This document shows positions 26,642 through 34,928 of a DNA stretch of 64,000 nt, piece by piece. Below the pieces are notes generated by a model. That model was given only the letters and a program-made list of their open reading frames with translations, was not told the DNA's origin and searched no databases. A program made the position numbers and the translations under genes. Numbering within the stretch: position 1 is the first letter of the stretch; every line of letters begins with the position of its first letter. Origin of the DNA: a gamma proteobacterium HIMB55 (GTDB lineage Bacteria; Pseudomonadota; Gammaproteobacteria; Pseudomonadales; Halieaceae); assembly GCA_000227505.4 (NCBI GenBank), contig AGIF02000001.1, positions 764,035 to 828,034 of the forward strand, written 5' to 3'.

Positions 26642-27400
26642 TTATAAGCTCGCATCGGGCCGCATCATGGCATCGTGCGCGCCATCAATGAATAGCGTTG
26701 AACCTGCGACATAGGCTCCCTCGGGTGAGAGCAAGAACATAGCAAGATTCGCAACGTCCTCGGCTTGCCCCGGTCTTCCGAGGGGGATGGAGTCTACAAA
26801 CGCTTTGATGAGCGGCCCGTACTCCTCGTCATTCTCTACAGCCTGCGTCATAGGTGTTGAAATGTAGCCCGGTGCAAGGGCGTTGAAGGAGATGCCGCGC
26901 TGCGCAAGCCCAGGTGCAGTCCGTCGCATGTAACGTGCAACAGCGCTTTTACTACTGGCGTAACACTCGTGGCCGTGGAGCTCGCTACCCATTGCAAATG
27001 CCTCATCTTCTGAACCAGCGAGTAGGGTATCCACGAGGTCCGGACGCGTGCTCATGGGCGCCGAATTCGAGCTAATGGCGATAACGCGCCCGCCAGATTT
27101 AATGTTTCCTGCGAGACCGTCGATCATTTCCGTGGTGCCAAAATAGTTGATCTGCAGGATTTTTCCCGAATCTGGAAATTGAGAGGCTACCCCCGCACAG
27201 GTGATCAAACCGTCAATCTCGGTGACCTCAGCGGCAACCTTGGCGACGACTTCACCGCGAGTTTCAGGGTTGCCCAGATCTGCGAGGTAATCGCCTTCTT
27301 TCAGGTCGATGACGACGACACGATGGCCTTGTGCACGAAGCTTTTCTTTGATGGCAGCGCCGATACCTGTGGCTCCGCCAGTTAGCACATATGTTCCCAT
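26642..27400 (-). CDS. hsdA: 3alpha-hydroxysteroid dehydrogenase/carbonyl reductase-like SDR (HsdA type)
   Basis: A 252-residue SDR. It starts MGTYVLTGGATGIGAAI, has a short second segment (VVVIDLKEGDYLADL) and a conserved VNYFG-like INYFGTTEMID. An insertion follows the catalytic serine, then CYASSK. It ends SLFIDGAHDAMMRP in the manner of the Comamonas testosteroni 3alpha-HSD/CR, which ends with a DAVMRP segment. The enzyme interconverts 3alpha-hydroxy and 3-keto steroids with NAD(H), an entry step for androsterone- or bile-acid-type substrates. The assignment rests on these remembered family features; the sequence shows no further operon evidence beyond a nearby SDR in the same direction. 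Confidence 0.7.
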   Translation of the reverse strand: MGTYVLTGGATGIGAAIKEKLRAQGHRVVVIDLKEGDYLADLGNPETRGEVVAKVAAEVTEIDGLITCAGVASQFPDSGKILQINYFGTTEMIDGLAGNIKSGGRVIAISSNSAPMSTRPDLVDTLLAGSEDEAFAMGSELHGHECYASSKSAVARYMRRTAPGLAQRGISFNALAPGYISTPMTQAVENDEEYGPLIKAFVDSIPLGRPGQAEDVANLAMFLLSPEGAYVAGSTLFIDGAHDAMMRPDASL

Positions 27401-27455
27401 TGTTATCCCCTGTTGTTATTCATTGCTTACCGCTAATTTGATCTCATCGCCGCGT

Positions 27456-28271
27456 CTAATCGCGTGCCATGCTCCGCGCGAAATTGGCTTCGATAGCGGT
27501 TCCTGGTAACGCAGCCATCCCGCCATCCACTTCGATAATCTTGCCACTCACAAAACCCGATGCATCTGACGCAAGATACAGCGCTGCTAGAGCAATATCG
27601 TCAGGCTTACCCAATCGTCCCTGTGGTATCCAGCGAACGGTTGCGTTGTACATATCTTCGTTTTGGGTGATGAAGGACGTACTCGGTGTTTCGATAGCGC
27701 CCGGGGCGATCCCATTCACACGAATACTCGGTGCTAATTCGTAGGCCAGTATGCGCGTCATTTGGTCCATGCCGGCTTTTGCTGCACCGTAGGCGGCAAA
27801 GTTGCGATCAACCATCCAACCCAGGGCTGAGGACACGTTGACAATGCTGCCTTGCGACGCCGCTTTCAGGAGTGGCAAGGCAAGGTGGGTGAGGGTATAA
27901 GCCGATGTGAGGTTGATGTCGATGGTGTTCTCAAATCGTGCCTTGGTGACCTTTTTCAGCGAGCCATAGCCCTGACCGGGTGCGCCCGCGTTGTTGATCA
28001 AAATATCCAGACTGCCCCATGCCTCAGTGAGTGTTTGCACAACACCAGTTAGGGCGGTTTCGTCTGTGACATCACAGGCAAAGGTATGCGCTTCTCTACC
28101 TAAGGCACGAACCCCGTCCGCTACCGAGTCGAGGTCTGACTGTGTGCGTGCAACCAGTGCCACGTCGGCACCCATTTCTGCAAAGGCGGTTGCGATTCGT
28201 GCGCCGATGCCTTTACCGGCACCGGTAATCAGGGCTCTCTTTCCTTTGAGGCTGAAATAGTCTGTGATCAC
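27456..28271 (-). CDS. Short-chain dehydrogenase/reductase
   Basis: A 271-residue SDR. The frame is open to 28346, but I choose GTG 28271 because AAGGAA lies 6 bp upstream and the SDR homology begins directly after it (DYFSLKGKRALITGAGKGIG). It has NNAG, S (NVSSALG) with YGAAK 13 residues on, and IIEVDGGMA near the end. It lies 55 bp before the HsdA-like gene in the same direction and diverges from another SDR across a region that holds a TTTAGA/TCTAAA palindrome. The substrate is unknown; another hydroxysteroid is plausible. Confidence 0.83.
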   Translation of the reverse strand: MITDYFSLKGKRALITGAGKGIGARIATAFAEMGADVALVARTQSDLDSVADGVRALGREAHTFACDVTDETALTGVVQTLTEAWGSLDILINNAGAPGQGYGSLKKVTKARFENTIDINLTSAYTLTHLALPLLKAASQGSIVNVSSALGWMVDRNFAAYGAAKAGMDQMTRILAYELAPSIRVNGIAPGAIETPSTSFITQNEDMYNATVRWIPQGRLGKPDDIALAALYLASDASGFVSGKIIEVDGGMAALPGTAIEANFARSMARD

Positions 28272-28385
28272 AACGGCTTCCTTGAATCTGGGTTTATGTG
28301 ACTGGACGGTTCTAGTCCATTTGGGCTTGTGGATGACACCGTGCACAAGATAGAACGAAGCGTGTGAGCAAGGAACATTCGTTCG

Positions 28386-28404
28386 TTTAGATACTTAGTC
28401 TAAA
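28386..28404. promoter_or_regulatory. Palindromic operator candidate between two divergent SDR genes
   Basis: TTTAGA (28386-28391), a 7-bp spacer and TCTAAA (28399-28404) form a perfect 6+6 inverted repeat. It lies 34 bp before the plus-strand SDR start and about 115 bp before the minus-strand one. The same half-sites recur at 32486-32500 with a shorter spacer. Confidence 0.4.
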
Positions 28405-28437
28405 TTGACCATTAACGAGAGACAGGTGGTAAGCAAA

Positions 28438-29211
28438 GTGGCAGAGGTAGTAGGAGAGTTGGCAGGAAAGGCATCGCTAGTAACGGGCGCCGGTGTTGGT
28501 ATTGGCCGTGCGATCGCGATGAAGCTCGCGAGCGAAGGTGCGCGAGTCCTCGTTGTCGATTTCAACGAACAGACGGCCCATCAGACCGCTAGCGATATTG
28601 TCAGTGCCGGCGGACAAGCCGAGGCTTTTGTTGCCGATGTCAGCGACGAGGGTCGTGTGGCGAGCATGGTGCAGGCAGCTGTCGATCACTTTGGTGCGCT
28701 CGATATTGCCTGCAACAGTGCTGCAGTGAGTCGAGGCTCCGGTCCCATTCACACCTTTGATAAGGCAGTGTTTGATCAAACCTTGGATCTTTGCCTTACC
28801 AATACGTTCCTCTGCATGAAGCACGAGATTGAAGCCATGCTCACGCAGGAATCCGGTGGAAGCATCGTCAACATTTCTTCGAATGCCTCTTTGCGCGGTC
28901 AGCCCTACAACACGGCGTACGCGGCGGCCAAGAGCGGTGTTAACTTACTGACCAAGAGCTCGGCTTCAGAGTATGGGCACAAAGGCATACGGATTAACGC
29001 CGTTTCTCCGGGGGTCATTCGCACGCCGGGCGTCGAAAAATACTTTGAAGAGCAGCCCAAGATCGCAGAGGGCCTCAAGCAGGCCGCCGTTATGCGTCGT
29101 TTGGGTGAACCCTCAGAGATTGCTGAAGCAGTGTGTTTTCTCGCCTCAGACCGTGCATCCTTCATTACGGGACAGCTGCTTAGCGTGGATGGTGGGGCTT
29201 CGGTAAAGTAG
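28438..29211 (+). CDS. Short-chain dehydrogenase/reductase
   Basis: A classical SDR of about 257 residues. The frame is open from a TTG at 28405; I prefer GTG 28438 because AGGTGG lies 8 bp upstream, but GTG 28426 is possible. It has TGAGVGIGRA, a CNSA in place of NNAG, S (NISSNAS) with YAAAK, and LLSVDGGAS at the end. It resembles FabG-like SDRs in xenobiotic and steroid pathways. Its end and the 3' end of the next SDR (minus strand) are 90 bp apart with no terminator visible. Confidence 0.82.
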   Translation: MAEVVGELAGKASLVTGAGVGIGRAIAMKLASEGARVLVVDFNEQTAHQTASDIVSAGGQAEAFVADVSDEGRVASMVQAAVDHFGALDIACNSAAVSRGSGPIHTFDKAVFDQTLDLCLTNTFLCMKHEIEAMLTQESGGSIVNISSNASLRGQPYNTAYAAAKSGVNLLTKSSASEYGHKGIRINAVSPGVIRTPGVEKYFEEQPKIAEGLKQAAVMRRLGEPSEIAEAVCFLASDRASFITGQLLSVDGGASVK

Positions 29212-29301
29212 GGCGCACGAGGCCCCTATTTAGAGCTCTCTTACCCGAATATGAGCCCGACGAGCAGGGATTCTTACATGCAAGACTCCCCTGAACGCCG
29301 G

Positions 29302-30084
29302 TTATCCCATATTGACCTGGCCGCCATCGATCGCGATCGATTGGCCATTCACATAACGGGACTCAGGCGAGCACAAAAGTGCTACGAATTCACCGATATC
29401 ATCTTCGCAGTGTCCAATACGTTTCATCGGCACAGTCTCGGCGAAGGCAGCTGCTTCCTCGGGGCGCCACTGCTCCCACATTTCGAGTGCAGGCGATTTC
29501 GCTAGGGGCAAAATAGTGTTTGTCCGAATGCCCATGCCACCCCATTCGCAAGCGGCGCCGCGCGACAGGGCGCGGATCGCTTCCTTCTCTGCTGCATAAA
29601 CACCGTAAGTTGAGCTGTCCCAGCGTTTTGCCGCGGCGGTGGCAAGATTGATGATATTGCCATCACCCGAGGCGAGCAGGTGGGGTTGCGCAAGCTGCAT
29701 CATTCGGAGTGTCGCCATGGGACCTACTTTGAGTCCCTTCTCGAAATCCTCAAGTGTTGTCTCCATGAGCGAGTTAATCGTGGTTGTCACTGCGTTATTG
29801 ACCAGAATATCCAAGCGGCCGTAGGCGGCAACCGCTTGCTCTACGAGGCCATCGAGGGCCCCTAAATCAGAAATATCGCATTCAATGGCAGTGGATTCGC
29901 CACCAAAGCGCTCACTGATTTGAGCAACGGTGTTTTCACATTTGCTCAAGGTTCTCCCGACGGCGACGACTTTGACGCCTCGTTTTGCCAAAGAGAAAGC
30001 GATGCCTTGCCCAATACCTTGCCCAGCACCCGTGATAAGGGCGACTTTGCCTGCTAACGGGGAGTTTTGAATGGTGTTGCTCAT
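29302..30084 (-). CDS. Short-chain dehydrogenase/reductase with altered catalytic serine
   Basis: A 260-residue SDR with TGAGQGIGQG, NNAVT and the active-site YAAEK. Thirteen to fourteen residues before that tyrosine, the usual serine (NxSS) is replaced by NLATAAAKR, so threonine or alanine stands where serine is expected. The end SIAIDGGQVNMG is typical. It follows the EthD-like gene by 22 bp and is the third gene of an operon that begins with an acyl-CoA synthetase. It may act on a CoA-bound or free hydroxy intermediate; the substituted residue makes activity uncertain. Confidence 0.82.
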   Translation of the reverse strand: MSNTIQNSPLAGKVALITGAGQGIGQGIAFSLAKRGVKVVAVGRTLSKCENTVAQISERFGGESTAIECDISDLGALDGLVEQAVAAYGRLDILVNNAVTTTINSLMETTLEDFEKGLKVGPMATLRMMQLAQPHLLASGDGNIINLATAAAKRWDSSTYGVYAAEKEAIRALSRGAACEWGGMGIRTNTILPLAKSPALEMWEQWRPEEAAAFAETVPMKRIGHCEDDIGEFVALLCSPESRYVNGQSIAIDGGQVNMG

Positions 30085-30106
30085 GGTGATTCCTCGGTCT
30101 CGCGCT

Positions 30107-30793
30107 TTAACGAAGGCGCTGCTCGGTCATATGGATAACGGATGACTTCTCCAAGTCGAGCACGCGCTCGCTACTCTCGGTCAGTCGTTGGATGTGATTC
30201 ATCATTTTTTCAGGGTCGTCGCCGTCGGCAAAAAAGTCGGTCAACGAGTCAGCGGCTTCGATCGGGAAGAGCTCTTCCACGATGCCATCGAGCGCATTGT
30301 GCGTAGAACTGAGTACTAAGTTCTGGCGGTAGCCGACATTGTTCTGGGTCTCAACCGCCACGGGTGCATGCTCGTTAAACCAGATCTGTTTGAGTTGCTC
30401 GTCTGACAGGCCCTCTGCGCGCTCGAAACAGCACAACTGCAGGGTGCCTGAAAAGGTAGAAGGCCCATCAAGCGGATGCGCGATCGGGCTGGCACCCAGA
30501 CACCAATGCGCCTCGCCACCCAGGGATTGCGTTAGCGCAGAAGCGACGGAGAAGTCTAAATCGTTGCTGGGATACTCAAGGGCTAGGCGCCCAATAGGCA
30601 AGCGACCGGTGGGATTGCGCGTCCACATGGACGCGCGCTCGCTGTGTGCGTCGCATTGGGCAAAGTGAACGGCGGAAGGCTGAGGCAATGTATCGACTGC
30701 GGCCTCGATCTGATTGATGTCAGGCGTGGCCTCAAAAAATAAGATGATGAGCCTGTGACAATCGATAGAGGGCGTGGCGTCAAGTTTAGCCAA
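30107..30793 (-). CDS. EthD-like (dimeric alpha/beta barrel) protein of unknown function, TTG start
   Basis: About 228 residues. The frame is open to 30925, but the upstream part overlaps the end of the acyl-CoA synthetase gene. A TTG at 30791-30793 with GGGAG 7 bp upstream is the best start, giving an 8-bp overlap with the synthetase gene and translational coupling. The second half has IWFNEHAPVAVETQNNVGYRQN, like the WxxxHAP motif of EthD-type proteins. The protein appears to hold two repeats of a ferredoxin-like fold. Its function is unknown; its place between a CoA ligase and an SDR suggests an accessory catabolic role. Confidence 0.6.
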   Translation of the reverse strand: MAKLDATPSIDCHRLIILFFEATPDINQIEAAVDTLPQPSAVHFAQCDAHSERASMWTRNPTGRLPIGRLALEYPSNDLDFSVASALTQSLGGEAHWCLGASPIAHPLDGPSTFSGTLQLCCFERAEGLSDEQLKQIWFNEHAPVAVETQNNVGYRQNLVLSSTHNALDGIVEELFPIEAADSLTDFFADGDDPEKMMNHIQRLTESSERVLDLEKSSVIHMTEQRLR

Positions 30794-32465
30794 AGTAGTG
30801 CTCCCGGATCTGTGCTTTGAGGAGCTTTTGAAGTGCGTTTCGCTCCAGTGGCTCATCGGTAAAAACGACATGCGCAGGGACTTTGAAGCCAGCCAGACGC
30901 TCCTTGCAAAAGGCAACGACTTCACCCGCGTCGGAGGATTGACCCGCCGACATGCGAATGACTGCCGCCACCTCCTCGCCCCATGTGTCGTGGGGTAGGC
31001 CGATCACAGCCGCTTCTTCACAGCCAGGAAGTTCAAGCAAGCAGGCCTCGACCTCCGACGGATACACATTCTCGCCACCACGAATGATCATGTCTTTGAC
31101 ACGGCCGCAGATGTAGAGAAACCCTTCATCGCTAATGTAGCCGACATCACCCGTGGCCATCCAACCCTCAACCGGCTCATCCGAGGGCTTGCCGCCGGAG
31201 AAGTAGCCTTGAATTGCCGCCGCTGATCGGACCCAAATTTCGCCTGGTTCGCCTGCAGGGACGGCATTCGCTTCCTCATCACGGAAGCTGAATTCGACGA
31301 TGGGGCTTGGGAATCCTGATGCGTCAGGGCGTTCAGCGAAATAGCGACCGGTGAATGCAGCGCCTGAGCCCATGGTCTCGGTCATGCCCCAGCCACCACC
31401 TGACATTGCTGAGCCGGTTTTGGTGGCGTAGAGCTCGGATAGTAGCTCGGGCGTCGCAGCACCCCCAGCACTGACGTTCGTGAGATGCGCTGCGTGATCG
31501 TCGCCAAATTGTTCGTTCTTGAGGAGCTCGAGCAACATGACAGGTGCACCCATCAAGACCGTGATTTTCTCGTCTTTAACGATGCGGATGGCTTCATCGA
31601 TATCCCATTTGTACATCATGAAGAGGGCGCGCCCGTGTCGAAGATTGATCAAGGCTTGCGACAGGAGGCCGCTGATATGAAACAGCGGGACAGCCAGCAG
31701 GGTCTTTGGCGGAGTGGGGCTCGCCAACTGCTGATTCATCTCTTCCATGTTGGTCATGTAGGTGCCTGCACCGATGAACTCGACGTTCATCAGTGCCTGA
31801 CAGCAGTTAAAGTGGCTAAGCATGGCGCCTTTAGGCCGACCCGAAGTACCAGAGGTAAACATCAAAATCGCGGGATCGTGTCGATCGACCGCAACCACCT
31901 CGGCCACTGCGGCTGTGTCGCGCTCGAAAATATCGGCCATTGCTGTCGTGTGATCTGTGCTTTCACCATCCGCTGATACTGCAGTCAGGCTTGAATTGAG
32001 CTCGCGTATGTAACCGAGGCGCGCTTCGTCAGCAAAAACGAGACTGGCCTCGCTGTCCTCCAAGCCTTGCTGTAGCTCTTGCGCCTTGCCCCAGCTATTC
32101 AGCGGGACAGCAACAGCCCCCACGATCGCCGCTGCAACAAAGGCGACCAGCCATTCAGGGCGGTTGCGCATGGCAATGGCAATTCGATCGCCTTTGCTAA
32201 TGCCTTGGTCGTTTACTAACCAATCGCAGACCTTGTCGACGGCACCAAAAAAACCCGCGTAGCTCCAAGACCCGCCTTGATACTGGAGGAAGAGGGCGTC
32301 GCCGTGGTTTCTGCCTGCAGCAAGGAAGGCGCCCAAGCTTGTCTCGGCGTTTTTGAAGGCTCTGAGCGGTACACCTCCGACCTCGACTGTCTCAATCTCG
32401 AAAGGTGCGGTAGGTGCCATCAGTTGGGCGACGGCGTCGAAATAAGGTTTGGTGAACTCGTTCAT
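30786..32465 (-). CDS. AMP-forming acyl-CoA synthetase (steroid/long-chain acid-CoA ligase type)
   Basis: A 559-residue ANL-family enzyme. It has the P-loop FTSGTSGRPKGAMLSH, the adenine motif GGWGMTETMGSG, the hinge aspartate in ATGDVGY and the K/R-rich GRVKDMIIRGGENVYPSEVE. The C-terminal catalytic lysine lies in ERNALQKLLKA, where the usual glycine before K is glutamine. It ligates CoA to a carboxylic acid, probably a steroid side-chain acid or ring-derived propionate, by analogy with FadD17/FadD19/FadD3. It heads a minus-strand operon with the EthD-like gene and an SDR, and diverges from ipdC across 165 bp that holds an inverted repeat. Confidence 0.85.
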   Translation of the reverse strand: MNEFTKPYFDAVAQLMAPTAPFEIETVEVGGVPLRAFKNAETSLGAFLAAGRNHGDALFLQYQGGSWSYAGFFGAVDKVCDWLVNDQGISKGDRIAIAMRNRPEWLVAFVAAAIVGAVAVPLNSWGKAQELQQGLEDSEASLVFADEARLGYIRELNSSLTAVSADGESTDHTTAMADIFERDTAAVAEVVAVDRHDPAILMFTSGTSGRPKGAMLSHFNCCQALMNVEFIGAGTYMTNMEEMNQQLASPTPPKTLLAVPLFHISGLLSQALINLRHGRALFMMYKWDIDEAIRIVKDEKITVLMGAPVMLLELLKNEQFGDDHAAHLTNVSAGGAATPELLSELYATKTGSAMSGGGWGMTETMGSGAAFTGRYFAERPDASGFPSPIVEFSFRDEEANAVPAGEPGEIWVRSAAAIQGYFSGGKPSDEPVEGWMATGDVGYISDEGFLYICGRVKDMIIRGGENVYPSEVEACLLELPGCEEAAVIGLPHDTWGEEVAAVIRMSAGQSSDAGEVVAFCKERLAGFKVPAHVVFTDEPLERNALQKLLKAQIREHYFG

Positions 32466-32482
32466 TTCAGGCGTATCGATCA

Positions 32483-32502
32483 GGTTTTAGAAACTCTAAA
32501 CC
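32483..32502. promoter_or_regulatory. Inverted repeat in the divergent acyl-CoA synthetase/ipdC promoter region
   Basis: TTTAGA (32486-32491), AAC and TCTAAA (32495-32500), extended by GG and CC at the ends, form an imperfect 20-bp palindrome starting 18 bp before the synthetase start codon. The half-sites match those at 28386-28404. Confidence 0.45.
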
Positions 32503-32630
32503 AGATGCAGAACAGCGCACAGCCTCCGTTTGGATCTCATAGTCTGATCAGCCTATCGCCCCATCATGTCTCAGATTGCAGTAAATTATGGCTCGGATAA
32601 TGTGCCCATATACGAAACACGAGTGCAATT

Positions 32631-33701
32631 ATGAACACGAGGCTTACCGAGCTCCTGGGGTGTCGTTACCCTATTATTCAAACCGCCATGGGTTGGGTTG
32701 CCGATGCAAAGTTGGTGGCGGCGACCAGTGAAGCGGGTGGCTTTGGGTTTTTAGCCGGTGCGGTGATGACGCCAGCCGAGATCGAGCAGGGTATTCTCGA
32801 AATCAAAGCGCTGACGAATGCCCCGTTTGGTGTGAACTTTCATATGTATGTGCCCCACGCCGAACAGATTGTCGATTTGTGCATCGAGCATCAGGTCCGA
32901 GCTGTCAGTTACTCACGATCGCCATCGCCCGCAACGGTCGATAAATTAAAGGCTGCCGGCATCGTCTGTATTCCGACGGTTGGCGCGAAACGTCACGCGG
33001 TTAAAGCGGTTGAGATGGGCGCCGATGCGGTCGTTATTCAAGGTGGTGAAGGTGGAGGTCACACAGGCTCAGTTGCAACCTCGATTCTTGTACCGCAGGT
33101 GCGCGATGCGATTGATGTGCCTATTGCCGCTGCAGGCGGCTTTCGCGACGGTCGCGGTCTTGTAGCGGCCTTGGCTATGGGCGCGGACGGTATTGCGATG
33201 GGAACGCGCTTTTTGCTTACGCAGCAATCACCTGTGCCCGAGGCAACCAAGCAGATTTACCTTGGCACACCGCCGGAGAAAATTGTCGTCAGCACCAAGC
33301 TGGACGGCTTACCACAGCGGATGATCGCCAATTCATACCTCGATAAGCTCATACAAGCTAGCCAGCTGGGACTGCTTGCGCGTGCCATTAAAAACGGTCT
33401 GGCGTTCAGCCGAATGCAGGGTGGTTCGTTGATCGCAACTTTAGGTGGCGCTTGGAAGATGTATCGCAGCGGCGACTTATCGTTTGGCCAAACCCTGATG
33501 GCTGCGAACGCGCCAATGATGATTCAGGAAGCCATGGTGAAAGGAAAACCCGACGCCGGCATTTTGCCCTCCGGTCAGGTGGCAGGCTTGATTGAGGACT
33601 TACCCTCCGTATCCGACTTAATAGAGAGCATTGTTGAGGAAGCGCAGCAGTCAGCAGGTCGCATCGCTCAAACGATAGTGCCGAAAGAGAATAATCAGTA
33701 G
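32631..33701 (+). CDS. ipdC: IpdC-like flavin reductase (nitronate monooxygenase fold) of steroid C/D-ring catabolism
   Basis: A 356-residue FMN TIM-barrel protein of the 2-nitropropane dioxygenase fold. Visible motifs are PIIQTAMGWVADAKLVAATSEAGG, VVIQGGEGGGHTG and PIAAAGGFRDGRG...GADGIAMGTRFL, which bind FMN. Length and pattern match IpdC (Rv3553) of actinobacterial steroid degraders, which acts on 5-hydroxy-HIP-CoA-derived intermediates before ring opening. It is 10 bp from an enoyl-CoA hydratase gene and then the ketosteroid isomerase, so a plus-strand operon is likely. Ordinary nitronate monooxygenase is the alternative. Confidence 0.75.
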   Translation: MNTRLTELLGCRYPIIQTAMGWVADAKLVAATSEAGGFGFLAGAVMTPAEIEQGILEIKALTNAPFGVNFHMYVPHAEQIVDLCIEHQVRAVSYSRSPSPATVDKLKAAGIVCIPTVGAKRHAVKAVEMGADAVVIQGGEGGGHTGSVATSILVPQVRDAIDVPIAAAGGFRDGRGLVAALAMGADGIAMGTRFLLTQQSPVPEATKQIYLGTPPEKIVVSTKLDGLPQRMIANSYLDKLIQASQLGLLARAIKNGLAFSRMQGGSLIATLGGAWKMYRSGDLSFGQTLMAANAPMMIQEAMVKGKPDAGILPSGQVAGLIEDLPSVSDLIESIVEEAQQSAGRIAQTIVPKENNQ

Positions 33702-33711
33702 GAGATTCACT

Positions 33712-34461
33712 ATGGCGTTTACGTCATCTGTCGACGCGGGCATTGCCCAGCTCGTTTTCAACAAGCCCCCGGTGAATGCGTTTAACAGTGCAGAGTGGGC
33801 GGGTATCGCTGCTGCGATCAAATCGCTCGGTGAGCGCGACGACGTCACTGTCATTATCGTGCGCGCTGAGGGTAAGGGCTTCTGCGCTGGTGTGGATATT
33901 AAAGAGTTGGGTGCAGACCCGAACATGATCGTGCCGGTGAATAAGGGCAACTACGATACGTTTGAGGCGATCCACCGGAACCCTAAGCCGGTGATTGTGG
34001 CATTACACGGTTTTGTCCTCGGCGGAGGCATCGGTATTGCCGGCGCTGCCGACATCATCGTTGCCTCAGAATGCGCATCCTTTGGCGTGCCCGAGGTAGA
34101 CCGCGGTGCGATGGGGGGAGGTGCTCACTTGCAGCGCATGTTCCCCGTCCAGAAAGTCCGGTACATGTACTTCACCGGTGAGTTTATCGACGCACAAGAG
34201 GCCTACCGCCTTGGTGCGATCGAGCGCGTTGTGCCAAAAGATCAGTTGGTCGATACAGCACTCGAGATTGCGGCAAAGATTGCCGAGAAGAGCGCCATCA
34301 TGATTACGCTTGCTAAAGAGGCGTTAAACGGTATTGAAGATGGGAATCTTGAAGCGAAATACCGGAGTGAGCAGGGCTTCACGCTGGAGGCTTACCGTCA
34401 TCAGGATTCGCAGGAAGCACGTGATGCTTTCAATCAAAAGCGCGATGCTAATTTTGATTAA
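33712..34461 (+). CDS. Enoyl-CoA hydratase/isomerase family protein
   Basis: A 249-residue crotonase-fold protein. The oxyanion-hole segments are AEGKGFCAGVDIKELG and LHGFVLGGGIGIAGAADI; VPEVDRGAMGG follows. It begins with an AGGAGA ribosome site 10 bp after ipdC. The residue usually glutamate in the catalytic loop lies in the EVDRGAMGGG stretch, but I cannot be sure which of the acidic residues acts. Steroid context suggests hydration or C-C lyase work on a ring-derived CoA ester. Confidence 0.83.
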   Translation: MAFTSSVDAGIAQLVFNKPPVNAFNSAEWAGIAAAIKSLGERDDVTVIIVRAEGKGFCAGVDIKELGADPNMIVPVNKGNYDTFEAIHRNPKPVIVALHGFVLGGGIGIAGAADIIVASECASFGVPEVDRGAMGGGAHLQRMFPVQKVRYMYFTGEFIDAQEAYRLGAIERVVPKDQLVDTALEIAAKIAEKSAIMITLAKEALNGIEDGNLEAKYRSEQGFTLEAYRHQDSQEARDAFNQKRDANFD

Positions 34462-34508
34462 AAACAATATCTTACAGATAATAATTAATAGTAATTGGAG
34501 TGTAATTA

Positions 34509-34880
34509 ATGATTGATTTCGATTCGGCAAAGGCAGCGTGTGAAGCTTACGTCCGTTGTTTGACTGAGAGCGATCTCGAGGCATTGCTAGACCTGTTCGC
34601 AGACGATGCGGCTATCGAAGACCCGGTCGGTACTGACTGGCGAGAGGGCAAAGAGGTCTTGCGCGCCTTTTACGCCGAGGCCTGCCAAGGTGTTGCCAAG
34701 GCCGAGCTCACCGGTAATCCGCGTGTTGCGGGCAACGAGGTGGCCTTCCCCTTCAATGTGACGGCAGGTGCACCTGGCCAGCAAGTGGTGATCAATATCA
34801 TCGACATCTTCAAGTTCAATGAAGACGGCAAGATCGCGACGATGCGGGCTTTTTGGGGGCCTAACAACATGGCAAGCTAA
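34509..34880 (+). CDS. ksi: Delta5-3-ketosteroid isomerase
   Basis: A 123-residue SnoaL/NTF2-fold protein. It matches Comamonas testosteroni KSI in length and in the segments ADDAxxEDPVG and FxxN. The catalytic residues fall at the classical positions: Y14 and D99 (oxyanion hole) and D38 (proton shuttle). The enzyme moves the double bond of 5-ene-3-ketosteroids to the 4-ene position, needed after 3beta-hydroxy-5-ene steroids are oxidised. It follows the enoyl-CoA hydratase gene by 47 bp, a stretch that is very AT-rich compared with its neighbours. TTGGAG supplies the ribosome site. This is one of the firmest assignments in the window. Confidence 0.92.
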   Translation: MIDFDSAKAACEAYVRCLTESDLEALLDLFADDAAIEDPVGTDWREGKEVLRAFYAEACQGVAKAELTGNPRVAGNEVAFPFNVTAGAPGQQVVINIIDIFKFNEDGKIATMRAFWGPNNMAS

Positions 34881-34928
34881 CCGCTTGTCTCGTTATCGAT
34901 TTAAGCTATAGCAGGCTATTTGGTGAGC

